Source: Euborellia annulipes
Lineage: Eukaryota; Arthropoda; Insecta; Dermaptera; Anisolabididae
Reading direction: 5' to 3'
Assembly (NCBI GenBank): GCA_023213315.1
Contig: JAKCPI010004461.1
Coordinates: 50,352-114,351, forward strand
DNA: 64,000 bases
In this document: piece by piece, positions 47,981 to 59,130 of the stretch
Position numbering within the stretch: position 1 is the first letter of the stretch
How the letters are laid out: every line of letters starts with the position of its first letter
Translations under genes and position numbers: made by a program
Notes under the pieces: generated by a model
Databases searched by the model: none
The model's input: the letters and a program-made list of their open reading frames with translations, nothing else
What the model was told of the DNA's origin: nothing

Positions 47981-48420
47981 AAATCTGGTGTGACTGGCGC
48001 ACAGCACACAACTTTCTCTTACCCTTCGGTAAGAGAAAGTTGTGCACCGTGCTGGTCACACCAGATTTTTTGTGTCAAGATATATTTAGTTTCCGATAGC
48101 ACCTTAGTTTCAAACTTGCATTTTAAATGTTGATTGCTTGAAATAAACTATGGTTATTTTCAAAATTTTAATCTCATATTTGGACATTTTATACACAATA
48201 TAGAATCGTAAATAAATACAAAATTTCATAAGAATTGGAAAAAAAAATTTTAAATGCCTAAAAAGTTCTAAAGGGGACCCCCTTTTGAATCGAAATTAAC
48301 ATACAAATCCCTATAGGAAATTAACATTGTTCCTATGCGAAGATAAGGTGGAAAGGGAATTTAAAAAGAGTAGAGAGAGACGATAATGTTTGCAAGTGAG
48401 AGAGAGACATATATGTTTTC
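47981..48420 (+). repeat. Family A repeat, 'GCACCTTAG' subfamily
   Basis: Same order as 43493-43905, with a perfect 5' hairpin and about 95% similar body by eye. Confidence 0.8.
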
Positions 48421-48454
48421 TTTGAAACAATTAAAGACACAAATAAATTTAAAA

Positions 48455-49724
48455 AAAAATCTGGTGTGACTGGCGCACAGCACACAACTTTCTCTTACCC
48501 TTCGGTAAGAGAAAGTTGCGCACTGTGCTGGTCACACCAGATTTTTTGTGTCGAGATATATTTAGTTTCCGATAGCACCTTAGTTTCAAACTTGGATTTT
48601 AAATGTTGACTGCTTGAAATAAACTATGGTTATTTTTAAAAATTTTAATCTCATATTTGGACATTTTATACACAATAGAGAATCGTAAATAAATACAAAA
48701 TTTCATAAGAATTGGAAAAAAAAATTTTAAATGCCTAAAAAGTTTCAAAGGGGACCCCCTTTTGAATCGAAATTAACATAAAAATCCCTATAGGAAATTA
48801 ACATTAGGCCTATGAGAGAAGGCGGAGAGACAGGCGATAATGTTTGCAAGTGAGAGAGAGAGATATATATATGTTTTCTCCTAAGCAATTAAAGACACAA
48901 ATAAATGGGAATTTAAATAATAATTGATTTTTAATCTAATAAAAAGAAAAAGATTTAAATTCCGTTACCATGGCAACCATTTCTATCTTTCCTATGAAGA
49001 ACAAGAGTAAAGTGGTCTCCAGAAGATTTCAACGGCAAAATGAGAATATACATTTTAAAGAGCATCTAAAAAATAATTGATTTTTGAATTTTAAAAAAAA
49101 TCCTTGGAGGGAATTTTGAGAAAATCGAAAAAAACTGAAAAAGTACATCAGTAAAGTACTAGTACTTTTTGGCCGATTTTGTTCAAAAGCTTATTTTGAG
49201 CGTGTGGGAAGGTACCTAAGTTAAATATAAAATTTCAATCCGGTAGCTCAATTCCTTCATGCTAAAAGAACAAGAGTAAAGTGGTCTCCAGAAGATTTCA
49301 ACGGCAAAATGAGAATATACATTTTAAAGAGCATCTAAAAAATAATTGATTTTTGAATTTTAAAAAAAATCCTTGGAGGGAATTTTGAGAAAATCGAAAA
49401 AAACTGAAAAAGTACATCAGTAAAGTACTAGTACTTTTTGGCCGATTTTGTTCAAAAGCTTATTTTGAGCGTGTGGGAAGGTACCTAAGTTAAATATAAA
49501 ATTTCAATCCGGTAGCTCAATTCCTTCATGCTAAAAATCTGTCCACACATACATACATACATACACTACATACACACACACAGACCAATTTGCGGGACCC
49601 ACTTTTTTGGACTCAGGGGACCTCAAAACATGTATATCCATCAAAATCTCGACATCGAATTTTTGACATGATCGCAATACTTTCTCTCTCTATATATTTC
49701 ATATATAGGCTAAGAGAAAGTAAA
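48455..49724 (+). repeat. Duplicate of the 43493-46290 block without the palindromic insertion
   Basis: It holds the 'GCACCTTAG' subfamily copy (48455-48866), then TTTTCTCCTAAGCAATTAAA, then the internally duplicated family A copy (48960-49724) with (ACAT)n and the 3' hairpin. Sequence is almost the same as 43493-43908 plus 45442-46290. Confidence 0.85.
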
Positions 49725-50108
49725 AATGGGAATTTAAATAATAATTGATTTTTAATCTAATAAAAAGAAAAAGATTTAAATTCCGTTACCATGGCAACCA
49801 TTTCTATCTTTCCTATGAAGAACAAGAGTAAAGTGGTCTTCAGAAGATTTCAACGGCAAAATGAGAATATACATTTTAAAGAGCATCTAAAAAATAGTTC
49901 ATTTATGAATTTTAAAAAAAATCCTTGGAGGGAATTTTGAGAAAATCGAAAAAAACTGAAAAAGTACATCAGTAAAGTACTAGTACTTTTTGGCCGATTT
50001 TGTTCAAAAGCTTATTTTGAGATTCTTCAAAGCTACCTAAGTTAAATATAAAATTTCAATCCGCTAGCTCAACTCCTTCATGCTAAAAATCTGTCCACAC
50101 ACACACAG

Positions 50109-50140
<32 letters not shown>

Positions 50141-50276
50141 CAATTTGCGGGACCCACTTTTTTGGACTCAGGGGACCTCAAAACATGTATATCCATCAAA
50201 ATCTCGACATCGAATTTTTGACATGATCGCAATACTTTCTCTCTCTATATATTTCATATATAGGGTACGAGAAAGT
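49725..50276 (+). repeat. Family A repeat
   Basis: One more copy in direct series, starting GGGAATTTAAATAATAATTG, with the palindrome near 49975, a (CA)n run at 50096-50137 and a 3' hairpin ending ACGAGAAAGT. Confidence 0.8.
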
Positions 50277-50645
50277 AAAAGTAGTAGTACTTTACTGTTG
50301 TACTTTTTCAGTTTTTTTTTTTTCGATTTTCTCAAAATTCGCTACAATGATTTTGTTTAAAATTCATAAATCAATTATTTTTTAGATGCTCTTTAAAATG
50401 TATATTCTCATCTTGCCATTGAAATATTCTGAAGACCACTTTACTCTTGTACTTCATAGAGAAGATAGGAGAAATGGTTGCTATGGTAACAAAATATAAA
50501 TCTTTTCCCATACTTATAAATTTTACATCTTGAATTCAAATGTACCATAATGTCGAAAACTAAATATGTCGACACGAAAAATCTGGTGTGACAAGCACAG
50601 AAGGTAAGAGAAAGTTGTGTGCTGTGCGACTAGTCACACCAAATT
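50277..50645 (-). repeat. Family A repeat, reverse, truncated
   Basis: Begins inside the palindrome region (AGTAGTACTTTACTG) and runs to the hairpin end GTGACAAGCACAGAAGG..CTAGTCACACC. Confidence 0.8.
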
Positions 50646-50647
50646 TT

Positions 50648-50783
50648 TTCATTAAATCTTAAGAAAATTATTAACATTATTGAAAAAAAAATATTTGTCC
50701 TTCAAAATATCATATATCATATATTTTGAAGGACAAATATTTTTTTTCAATAATGATAATAATTTTATTAAGATTTAAAGAAA
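50648..50783. repeat. Short perfect palindrome
   Basis: Arms of about 65 bp: CTTTAAATCTTAATAAAATT-type sequence and TTTGTCCTTCAAAATAT around the centre ATATCATATATCATAT. Such a short-loop palindrome would form a hairpin in RNA or single-stranded DNA. Confidence 0.75.
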
Positions 50784-52260
50784 AAACCCATAAATAATAT
50801 AATAATAAATCTTTGAGAATCGTCAAATTGAAATACTACTGATTATTACTGATACTCCTGTTGATACCTGTTAGCTATCACAACATACACATAGAGACAG
50901 AAACTCAGCGGCTTGCGCTTTATTTATAGTAATGATTATAAAGAATTTGAATTTGCGTTACACCCCTCATTCTTTTCAATAGGCAGAAAATATTATTTTT
51001 GTTTTTATTGAAAAATAGATGAAGGTTATATAACTAAACAAAGAATCCCAATAGAGGAACCCAAAACGGCAATTGGGCGTTTCTATAAAAATCCTACTAA
51101 AAGATAACTCATTATTGAAAGAAAATTTCTTTTTTGAAAACATGTTTCTCTTTTTTAAACATTCCATAAACTAAACTGAGTTCTATTTTTACTTTCTCTT
51201 ACCTATTTATGTAATATATAGTGAGAAAGTATTTATATTTCAAAATATATTTTTGAAAAAAACTTGAACACAATATTTTTTTGGGTAAAAAAAAATTCAC
51301 TTAATGAAATTTTTATATTAAAATATATTTAGGAAAATTCTTATTTGTAGACTTTTGCTAATCAGTAGAATTTGAAAATTATTCAAAAGCCTTTTACAGA
51401 CGAGCAAATAAATATACATATCAGAGTTTTGTAGTGATCAGATCATATTCTTTATTATTATCTAATGCCAATTCTACACATTTGACCAACAAACCTCTCA
51501 ATTTAATTAGAGCCTTTTATTAGAAATCTCTATAATTAAGAAAAAACAAACATCGGGACCGTAGACAGAAAATGTTTTTAGGTGAGGATTGGTCTATCCC
51601 TCACTCCCATTTTCAAATAAATGAATTTTAAATAATAGTATTATTTTTTATTTATAAGAGAGTTTGAAATATCAGCATTATATTTATCTCTCTCTATACG
51701 GCGGAGGCAAGGGGACACGACTCACAATTATCATCTAATAAATAGTTATTAAAATATTTGGGAAGCTCTTAATATTAATTTAGAGCAGTGTACATAATAA
51801 TAAACCCTTAGTATGATTTTAATGATAATAGGCCTATACCAATTTTGTCTGAATGGAATGGATAAAATAAAATATTCATATTATACAACTCTCATTTGTG
51901 AAATTCTTAAATATTAATATTAAAGAGTATAATAACTAAATAATTGGTGATTTTGAATTGAATTACCTAGGTAAATTCATTGGAAAACGAGGAGAGCCAG
52001 AGCGAAGCGGCCACACGCCATAATGGCTGACTGGCAAATGAGAAAGCGTTGGTTTTCTTATGCAGAGCGACATGAGGTCTTTCTTTATGAAGAGCCTCCC
52101 CTCTACTGAGGTGACCAGGCATCTCATCTACCCGGAGAGAAGCCTGATCATGGCGCCAAGAATCTAAGCCTCCTGATTGGTCACTCAGCGGTGAGGGAGG
52201 AATGACGGACAGAGAGAGAGAGGGAAAGAAAGAGGGAGAAGGGAGCGTAGGGGAAGTGAT
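50784..52260. other. No gene seen
   Basis: Mostly AT-rich. A GC-richer patch at 51985-52210 contains an open frame on the minus strand, but its composition and the repeat hairpin next to it argue against a gene. A fragment of family A ends lies at 51184-51235 and 52270-52385. Confidence 0.4.
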
Positions 52261-52439
52261 TAATAATTTTAAAAAATCTGGTGTGACTCGTCGCACAGCA
52301 CACAACTTTCTTTTAACTTCGGTAATCGAAAGTTGTGTTCTGTGCTTGTCCCACCAGATTTTTCGACTCGACATTTATTTAATTTATAAAGAAATATGAG
52401 ACCGAGAGGAAAACAACCGACCTTACTCTTGACAATGAA

Positions 52440-52550
52440 AAGGGAAAAAAGGCTGACATAAAGGAAAGGTAAGAAATGCCAGTCTTAGCTCGGGAAACTC
52501 GTGGTCGCCATTCACGTACTCACCAGAAGTGAGCCCCTGAGTGAATATTA
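52440..52550. repeat. Dispersed repeat shared with 62090-62190
   Basis: AGCTCGGGAAACTCGTGGTC, GCCATTCACGTACTCACC and AGAAGTGAGCC match AGCTCGGGTAGCTCGTGGTC, GCCATCCACGTACCCAC and AGATGTGGGCC further along. Nature unknown. Confidence 0.55.
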
Positions 52551-52839
52551 AATTTGTTTATTAATAAACATTTAAAGAAGTAATTATTCAAAATAGGAAA
52601 TACTTGTATTTGAAACTATTAGGCCTATTTGTTTTGTTAGATTAGCCTACTTACTCAGCTTAAGGAAATGACAAAAAAAATCAAAATAATCTAATATCAA
52701 ATAATATGAATAACATTTCAAAACGTAGGCCTACTAAATACTAGCTGTGCAGCCCACGGTCGATGGGCACTTTTTTTTTAAAGATTCACACTTTTTTCAA
52801 AAAAAAAAAAAAAATATGTTAAAATTTTTATTTTTCATT

Positions 52840-53011
52840 TTTTTTTTTAACCACTCACACTTTTTTCTCATTCACATTCATTCTCACACACCATACAAGC
52901 CATTTGGTATCGAAATGGCTTAAATAAAATCATAGGACTGCCTGGGATCCGGAGCCCGCGACCCTTGAAATACATCGGCCTGAACGCTAACCCCTACACC
53001 AAGCCCGAGGG
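52840..53011 (-). repeat. tRNA-derived SINE with internal deletion
   Basis: Poly(T), CACACTTTTTTCTCATTCAC, then directly GCCATTTGGTATCGAAATGG, GACTGCCTGGGATCC and the tRNA head with AACGCTAACCCCTACACC (complement of the A box). The ACGGTTATCG..GCCGAAAAG segment is lost. Confidence 0.75.
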
Positions 53012-53539
53012 ATATTTTTCATTTGATTTTAATAAAATTTGAGATTTAGATTCTCCAGCCAGGTCCAAACTTCCTTCACAAAAAATCTAAAAAAATAAAT
53101 AAAGTATAGAGAGAAATATAGTTATAATTTTAAATTATTAGCAATTTTAACCACTACTAACTATAGTAGTTTAGAAAAAAGTGAATAGGCCTTTTGTGGT
53201 TAGGATGGATACTAATAAAATAAGCCCTAAATGTAAGAAAATAAATATACCTGGTCTTACTTGTTAGTCGTACTATCAGGGGCGTATTTATGGGGGGGGG
53301 GGGCCGGGCCCCCCCGAAATTTCCCAAACACATATACATATATAGGGATATACAGACATCAGCGCAACAAATTTTTCCGCAGGATGGAAACTTTGGTTCC
53401 GCAATAGAAAAAATGGTCCGCAAAAATTTCGTGTGAAAAAATATAGTTTTTAAAAAAATTTTCCGAGAAAAATTTTTGAGTTCCCCAAAAAATTTAAACC
53501 CCTGGTACTTATTAATGTACGAATATAATTTCTTTATAT

Positions 53540-53850
53540 ATATAATTCTTCTGTACGTGTGTATGTGACTGAACTCCTCCTAAACGACTGAACCAATTAT
53601 GATGAAATTTTCTGTGTATGTTTGTGAGAGTCCCGGAAGGTTTTGTTTCAAAATAACAATAAGTTAATGAGTAATTAACCGTTAAAATAAGAAAAAAATA
53701 AAAATTAGGAGAAATAGTTGCCATGGTAACAAAATATAAATATTTACCCATGTTTACGATTTTTTTATTTATTTACATTTTGAATTCTAAAATATCGGCG
53801 TAAATTTTTTGTCTGTGTAGGGAGAGTCCCGGAAAGGATATTATTACAAA
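53540..53850 (+). repeat. 'Cys-loop-free' low-copy arthropod repeat (ACTGAACC..ATGAAATTTT type)
   Basis: Two blocks with GTGTGTATGTGACTGAACTC, AACGACTGAACCAATTATGA, TGAAATTTTCTGTG and AGAGTCCCGGAAGG. The second block repeats GAGAGTCCCGGAAAGG. 58540-58700 is a relative. Such blocks are common in arthropod non-autonomous elements. No ORF. Confidence 0.5.
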
Positions 53851-54368
53851 AATCTTAAGTTATGAATAATTAAGTTAAAATAAATTATATATAAAAATGA
53901 AAAGGGGGGAAGGGAGAGGGGTAGGGGGAGAGAAGGAGGGGTCTAGTATGATATATAAAAGTTCATTACTCTATTAAACAAAGATGAAATGAATAAGCCT
54001 TAGATAAACTTAACAACATTCATTTAAACATAAAATTACATAAAATCCATCTCTGAATTGGAAAACAGATAGTGTAATTACATTTCATAAAAAAAAAAAT
54101 TAAATTCGAAAATGTAAAATGTATTTATATAAGAGAAATATCAAAATTACAATTTAGATATAAAATAAACAAGTTATTGTAAAATAGCTATAACTTTGAG
54201 ATTCATATTAAAACATGATCAACGACGACTGAACATTCTATTTGTAACGAGAGATCTTATTGATCCCCAATGGTATTGTATTTGTACATATAACAAGTGG
54301 GCCGAATTTAAAGGGATGCGGAGAGCGCAATCGGGGAAGATATATTTTAAAATCTTATTTGCATTTTT

Positions 54369-55160
54369 GCTTTCTCTTACCTATATATGTAATATATAAT
54401 GAGAAAGTATTGCGATCATGTCAAAAATTCGATGTCGAGATTTTGATAGATATACATGTTTTGAGGTTCCCTGAGTCCAAAAAAGTGGGTCCCGCAACAT
54501 TTTCTGGGTGTGTGTGTGTGTGTGTCTGTGAACAAAATATCTAAAGAAAAAAAAGAGCTAGGGAGTTGAAATTTTATATTTAAGTTAGGTACCCCCTGGG
54601 TCGGTACACAAAGCTCTTGAACAAAATCGGCCAAATAGTACTTGTACTTTATTGAAATACTTTTTCAGTTTTTTTTTTTTTTTTTGATTTTCTCAAAATT
54701 CGCTACAACAGATTTTGATTAAAATTCATAAATCAAATATTTTTTTAGATGCGTTTTAAAATGTTATTCTCTTTTTGTCCTGAAAATTGTTTGAAGCACA
54801 CTTTTCTGATGTACTTTTTCAGTTTTTTTTTTATTTTATCAAAATTGGCTCTAACGATTTTAATTAAAATTCATAAATAAACTATTTTTTTTAGATGTTC
54901 TTTAAAATGTATATTCTCATTTTGCTCTCAAAATTGTTTAAAGCACACTTTACACTTGTACTTCATAGGAAATAAAGGAGAAATGGAGGCCAGCATTCGT
55001 AGCTCAGAGCTATCTATGGAACGCATGTGGTCCAGTTTGAAACTAAGGTGCTACTACTAAATATATCTCGACAAAAAAAATCTGGTATGACAGCACAGTA
55101 CAAACTTTAAATTACCGAAGATAAGAGAAAGTTATGTACAAATCACACCAGATTTTTATG
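54369..55160 (-). repeat. Family A repeat with internal duplication
   Basis: Reverse copy starting TTTCTCTTACC, TCGATGTCGAGATTTTGATA. The TACTTTTTCAGTTTTTTTT..CATAAAT block appears twice (54655 and 54820). It ends with the hairpin at 55085-55155. Confidence 0.8.
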
Positions 55161-55227
55161 CAAGTTTAAAAAAATATGCCTAATTTGACTACTCAGGTAT
55201 TGATTAAGACCCCTTTGCTTCATACAA

Positions 55228-55799
55228 TTGTTGCATGACATAATTTTTTGTCCGTGCCAAAATCCAAGACAGGACTTTGAATGGGCGCCAAAGGGCAAAC
55301 AGTGCAAAAAAAAAAGAGGAAAGGGGAAAAGGATGAAGAGAAGACGAAGAAGAGTAAAAGAAGACGAGAAGATGAAAGCCGTCTCTTTCTTTATCTTTCC
55401 TCTTTATCTATGTAACTCAATCAAGTTTACGGCTTTGCAACACGAAAACTCTTCCTCTCGCAAGTCTATTGTATGGCAATCTTAACAAATTGAAATCTCT
55501 CCAGGAAACTCTTTTTTATTAAATAAATAAATAAATACGTTCAATAGACTCGAGAACAAATTACCTATTGCTATTAAACATATATTTTCTTTTTAAAAGA
55601 ATTTATACATTCCCCTCGCCTAAAACAGAAAAAAAATCTAATAAAATGTTCGCTACTTGTACTTAAAAACGTTTTATTTGAATGAGTAATGTAAAATAAG
55701 AAAAAAAAATCAAAAAGGCTTTTAATTAAATAAAATATTTATTAGAGATCAAAAATTGTTAAAGAAGAATAAAATTAAAAATTTTCCTTATTGTTGTTA
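55228..55799. other. No gene seen
   Basis: Contains a purine-rich (GAAGA)n-like stretch at 55305-55380 that produces a Lys/Arg-rich open frame. It is a low-complexity artefact. Confidence 0.4.
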
Positions 55800-56430
55800 A
55801 TATATAAGGAGAGAAAGTATTGGATTCATGTCAAAAATTCGATGTCGAGATTTTGATGGATATACACGTTTTGAGGCCCCTGAATATAAAAAAGTGGTTT
55901 TCGCGAAATGATCTGTCTGTCTGTGTGTCTGTGTGCCTGTGAACAAAATATCTCAAGAACGAAAATATCTAGGAGGTTGAAATTTTATATTTAAGTTAGG
56001 CACCCCCATGGGACGTGACACGAAGCTTTTGTACAAAATCGACCAAAGAGTACTAGTACTTTACTGATGCACTTTTTCAGTTTTTTTCGATTTTCTCTAA
56101 ATTCGCTCCAACGATTTTTTTTTTTTTTAATTCAAAAATCAATTATTTTTTAGATTCTCTTTAAAATGTATATTCTCATTTTGTCATTGAAATCTTCTGG
56201 AGGCCACTTTACTCTTGTACTCCATAGAAAAGATAGGAGAAATGGTTGCCATGGTAACAAAATACGTATAAATATTTTCCCATTCTTATAAATAATACAT
56301 CTTGAAAATCGAATGTACCGTACTGTCGGAAACTAAATACATGTCGACACAAAAAATCTGGTGAGACAAGCACAGAACACAACTTTCGATTACCGAAGGT
56401 AAGAGAAAGTTGTGTCCTGTGCCCCAGTCA
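55800..56430 (-). repeat. Family A repeat, near-full reverse copy
   Basis: GAGAGAAAGTATTGGATTCA end, TCAAAAATTCGATGTCGAG, GTCTGTCTGTGTGTCTGTG, GACGTGACACGAAGC, the palindrome near 56050, TGCCATGGTAACAAAATA, and the 5' hairpin at about 56350-56425. Confidence 0.85.
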
Positions 56431-56510
56431 GCAAAGTCTTATATGGCCTAAGTTGCCGAAAAGACTGTGTGAATGTGTGTGTGAATGTGAGTGTGTGAAC
56501 ATCTGTCAGG
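56431..56510 (+). repeat. tRNA-derived SINE, 3' fragment
   Basis: AGTCTTATATGGCCTAAGTT, GCCGAAAAGACTGTGTGAAT and GTGTGTGTGAATGTGAGTG directly abut the family A hairpin. Confidence 0.65.
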
Positions 56511-56678
56511 CTGTTATCAGAAAAATTAACAGAGAAAAAAAATCATGGGAAGAAGTGTCATTCAAATTCTATTTTTTTCTTTTTTTTTTTATTTATTTTT
56601 CGGCCTTTGACCTTGGATTTAGGATTGTTAACAGAATGTTAATTCTTAGCGACAAAAGCTCTTTTAACTATCTAATAG

Positions 56679-56935
56679 CCCTCGGGGCGTGGTGTAGAGG
56701 TTAGCGTGCTAACCTCGTATACCAAACGTCGCGGGTTCGGACCCTAGGCAGTCCGATGATTTTATTTAAGCCAATTGGATACCAAATGGCTTAAATAAGA
56801 ATGCCAGGACCCCATATATGTATATTATTAAATCAATAACGGATATCGTAAATGTCTTATATGGCCTGAGTTGCCGAAAAGACAGTGTGAATGTGTGTAT
56901 GAGTGTGAGTGTGAATGAGAAAAAAAGTGTAAATG

Positions 56936-56964
<29 letters not shown>
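56679..56964 (+). repeat. tRNA-derived SINE, full-length with poly(A)
   Basis: Head: A box GTGGTGTAGAGGTTAGCGTG and B box GGGTTCGGACCC. Body: GCAGTCCGATGATTTTATTT, an inverted pair around CCAATTGGATACCAAATGG, AATGCCAGGACCCC, ATAACGGATATCGTAAA, TTGCCGAAAAGACAGTGTG. Tail: AAAAAAAGTGTAAATG and about 24 A. About 285 bp. This copy best defines the family. Confidence 0.85.
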
Positions 56965-56966
<2 letters not shown>

Positions 56967-58540
56967 GCGAATAACCAGAAATGATTTCGAATTACAAATA
57001 AAATTAGGACATTTCAAAGACATTTTTACCAATCCATTGAAATAAATAGGGATGATGTCTAAATTGCCTCGGATGTCGAAAAAAAGACCTTAATACAAAT
57101 TTATTTTTATATTACTAAATTCACCGGGGGAGGGGGGAGGGGTCGAAAATAGGTCAATAAAAATGCTTTCTAAAAGAAAAGCAGAATAGTTTTAATGAAT
57201 ATAATATAATAAAACAAATCCCCCTATCAAAGCAGATTTTATTTGCCATTAAAGGCAGATGTGGTTTTTGAGGCTCTTCCGCACACATTCTGTTGATGCT
57301 AATGTCTATTCCAAAATTGGAACTAGTCGAGCGGTTGATAGCCTTTTTTGGGGGAGTTTAGGCGAATTTTGGTGGTGCGAGAGGTTGGGAGGCCTTCGCT
57401 CTGTTTGCAATCGATACTTTCTCTTTTGCCAGGGTTGCCTTTGTTGGCAAAAATCGACAACCGAAAATGAAAGACGTACGTCTTAAGACGATGGCAATCT
57501 ACAGCAACAGTTCAATAAAATCCTGAGATGAGGTACGATATTTCGGTTTGTGAGGTTTGAAGCCATCACCACCAACAACCACGATCGACCTTTCTCAAGA
57601 ATTCATTAAAGTAACACATAAATCAAAATTGAACAACGAGTTGGGAACAAGTTGCGATAATTTTCTATGGAAAGCGATAAAGAGAAACATTTCATGATGT
57701 GGATATCTTTCTAGAAGTTGGAAAATATTATTGTAATAAATAAGTTGATGAAAATTAAAACATATAGGCCTAATAATAATAGAAATATAATATTAATAGA
57801 TACCCTAATCAAACTCGCCTTTAACCAGGAATTGATGAGGTCTTATCTGAATTTTTTCATTCTTTCACAAATAATTGGATCTCTTTCCAAAATCACCAAA
57901 GGGAAGGGAAACCAGGTCAATAAATAAATGAAATAACATTTACCCAAATATTAATTCGTTTTTGATTCTTGATAGTAAAATATTATAAGCCTAAATAAAT
58001 ATTGAGTGCATAAGAACATATAGATGGTATTATATATTTTTTTCCGGTACGATGCAAAGGAAATGAAATAACATCACTAGTATTAAATGTAAAAGATCTA
58101 AATGAAATTATTTAAATTATCTAATTAACGAAATAATCCTGGTTAATTTTGATAAATAATTTTTTATTTGAATAATATATCTATTTTTTTTATATTGAAA
58201 TCGTTAAGTTCATAGCTTTCTAAATTGAACGAAAAATTATTTTTTTTAATCCCAGTTCGTTTATTGGTTTAATTAATAAATGTAATTGAGTCATTATTTT
58301 GAAAGTACCGAAAATTCATGGATGCTATTAAGTAATTGGAATGGGCTGGAAAATAAAAGGTGCTAATAATAAAAATTGAAAATTACAATTGTGAATTATA
58401 CATAAAAACTCAATTTTTATTTTATAATAATAGCCTACTAATCATCAAAAATAGATATAAAACTTATGACTTTCTCTTATTTAACTTTTAGTTTTCATTA
58501 ATTAGTCTAATATAGAAAATATCTATATATAATAATTGCG
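56965..58540. other. No gene seen
   Basis: AT-rich, with a GC-richer part at 57250-57500 whose open frame has no family signature. 57880-58020 is an inverted match to 60205-60330. Confidence 0.4.
57880..58020. repeat. Inverted repeat arm (pairs with 60205-60330)
   Basis: CCAAAGGGAAGGGAAACCAG, GTCAATAAATAAATGAAATA, ACATTTACCCAAATATTA and GATTCTTGATAGTAAAATAT have close complements at 60205-60330. The arms are about 130 bp, 2.2 kb apart. Confidence 0.7.
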
Positions 58541-58720
58541 GTGTGTCCGTCTGTCCGTCTGTCCGTCCGTCTGTCCGTCCGTCTGTCACGCTCTGTTTGA
58601 CCTACTTCCCGTTGGAATTTTGAAACGAAATTTTGCAGTCTTATAAAGGACGTTATGGAGAGTCCCGGAAAAATACTCGGGTCCCGAAATTCCTATAACT
58701 TTTTGAGTTATTAATTGCTA
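58541..58720 (+). repeat. (GTCCGTCT)n microsatellite and linked dispersed repeat
   Basis: TAATAATTGCGGTGTGTCC is followed by a run of GTCCGTCT-type units, then TTGGAATTTTGAAACGAAAT and GAGAGTCCCGGAAAAATACT. The last block is related to 53630-53840. Confidence 0.6.
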
Positions 58721-58851
58721 AAGTTACGATTTCTCCATAGGAAATGTATAGAGAAATATTTAAGTATTCTTTGCAGTTGTGTATTCTATGAAGGTAAACA
58801 AATCCTCAAGCAGGCACTGAACTGGAATACGTAGTAATAATTTTCTTTTCG

Positions 58852-59121
58852 CCCTCGGGGCATGGCGTAGAGGTTAGCGTGCTAACCTCGTATACCAAAC
58901 GTCGCGGGTTCGGACCCCAGGCAGTCCGATGATTTTATATAAGGCATTTGGATACCAAATGGCTTATATAAAAATGCCTGGACCCCAATATGTATAATAA
59001 TAAATAACGGTTATCGTCTAAAGTCTTAAATGGCCTAAGTTGCCGAAAAGACTGTGTGAATGTGTGTGATTGTGAGTGTGAATGAGAAAAAGTGTGAATG
59101 TTTTTTAAAAAAAAAAAAAAA
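58852..59121 (+). repeat. tRNA-derived SINE, full-length
   Basis: Same order as 56679-56964: GCATGGCGTAGAGGTTAGCG head, CGGGTTCGGACCCC, CATTTGGATACCAAATGG hairpin, AACGGTTATCG, GCCGAAAAGACTGTGTGAAT and poly(A). It sits directly before the GC-rich tandem array. Confidence 0.85.
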
Positions 59122-59130
59122 TTTTCTTTT

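Noticed and set aside
43493..50276. CRISPR-like appearance of repeated blocks
   Set aside because: Repeat units are hundreds of bases long, lie in both orientations and match transposon copies. The genome is eukaryotic.
51967..52374. 135-codon open frame on the minus strand
   Set aside because: It crosses a family A hairpin and a GC-richer repeat. The translated Ser/Pro/Leu-rich text has no domain, and the start lies inside the repeat.
55228..55485. Lys/Arg-rich open frame on the plus strand
   Set aside because: It comes from a purine-rich low-complexity stretch. No domain, no splice context.
57259..57486. 75-codon open frame in a GC-richer patch
   Set aside because: No family signature and no splice or start context. 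It may be part of an unknown repeat.
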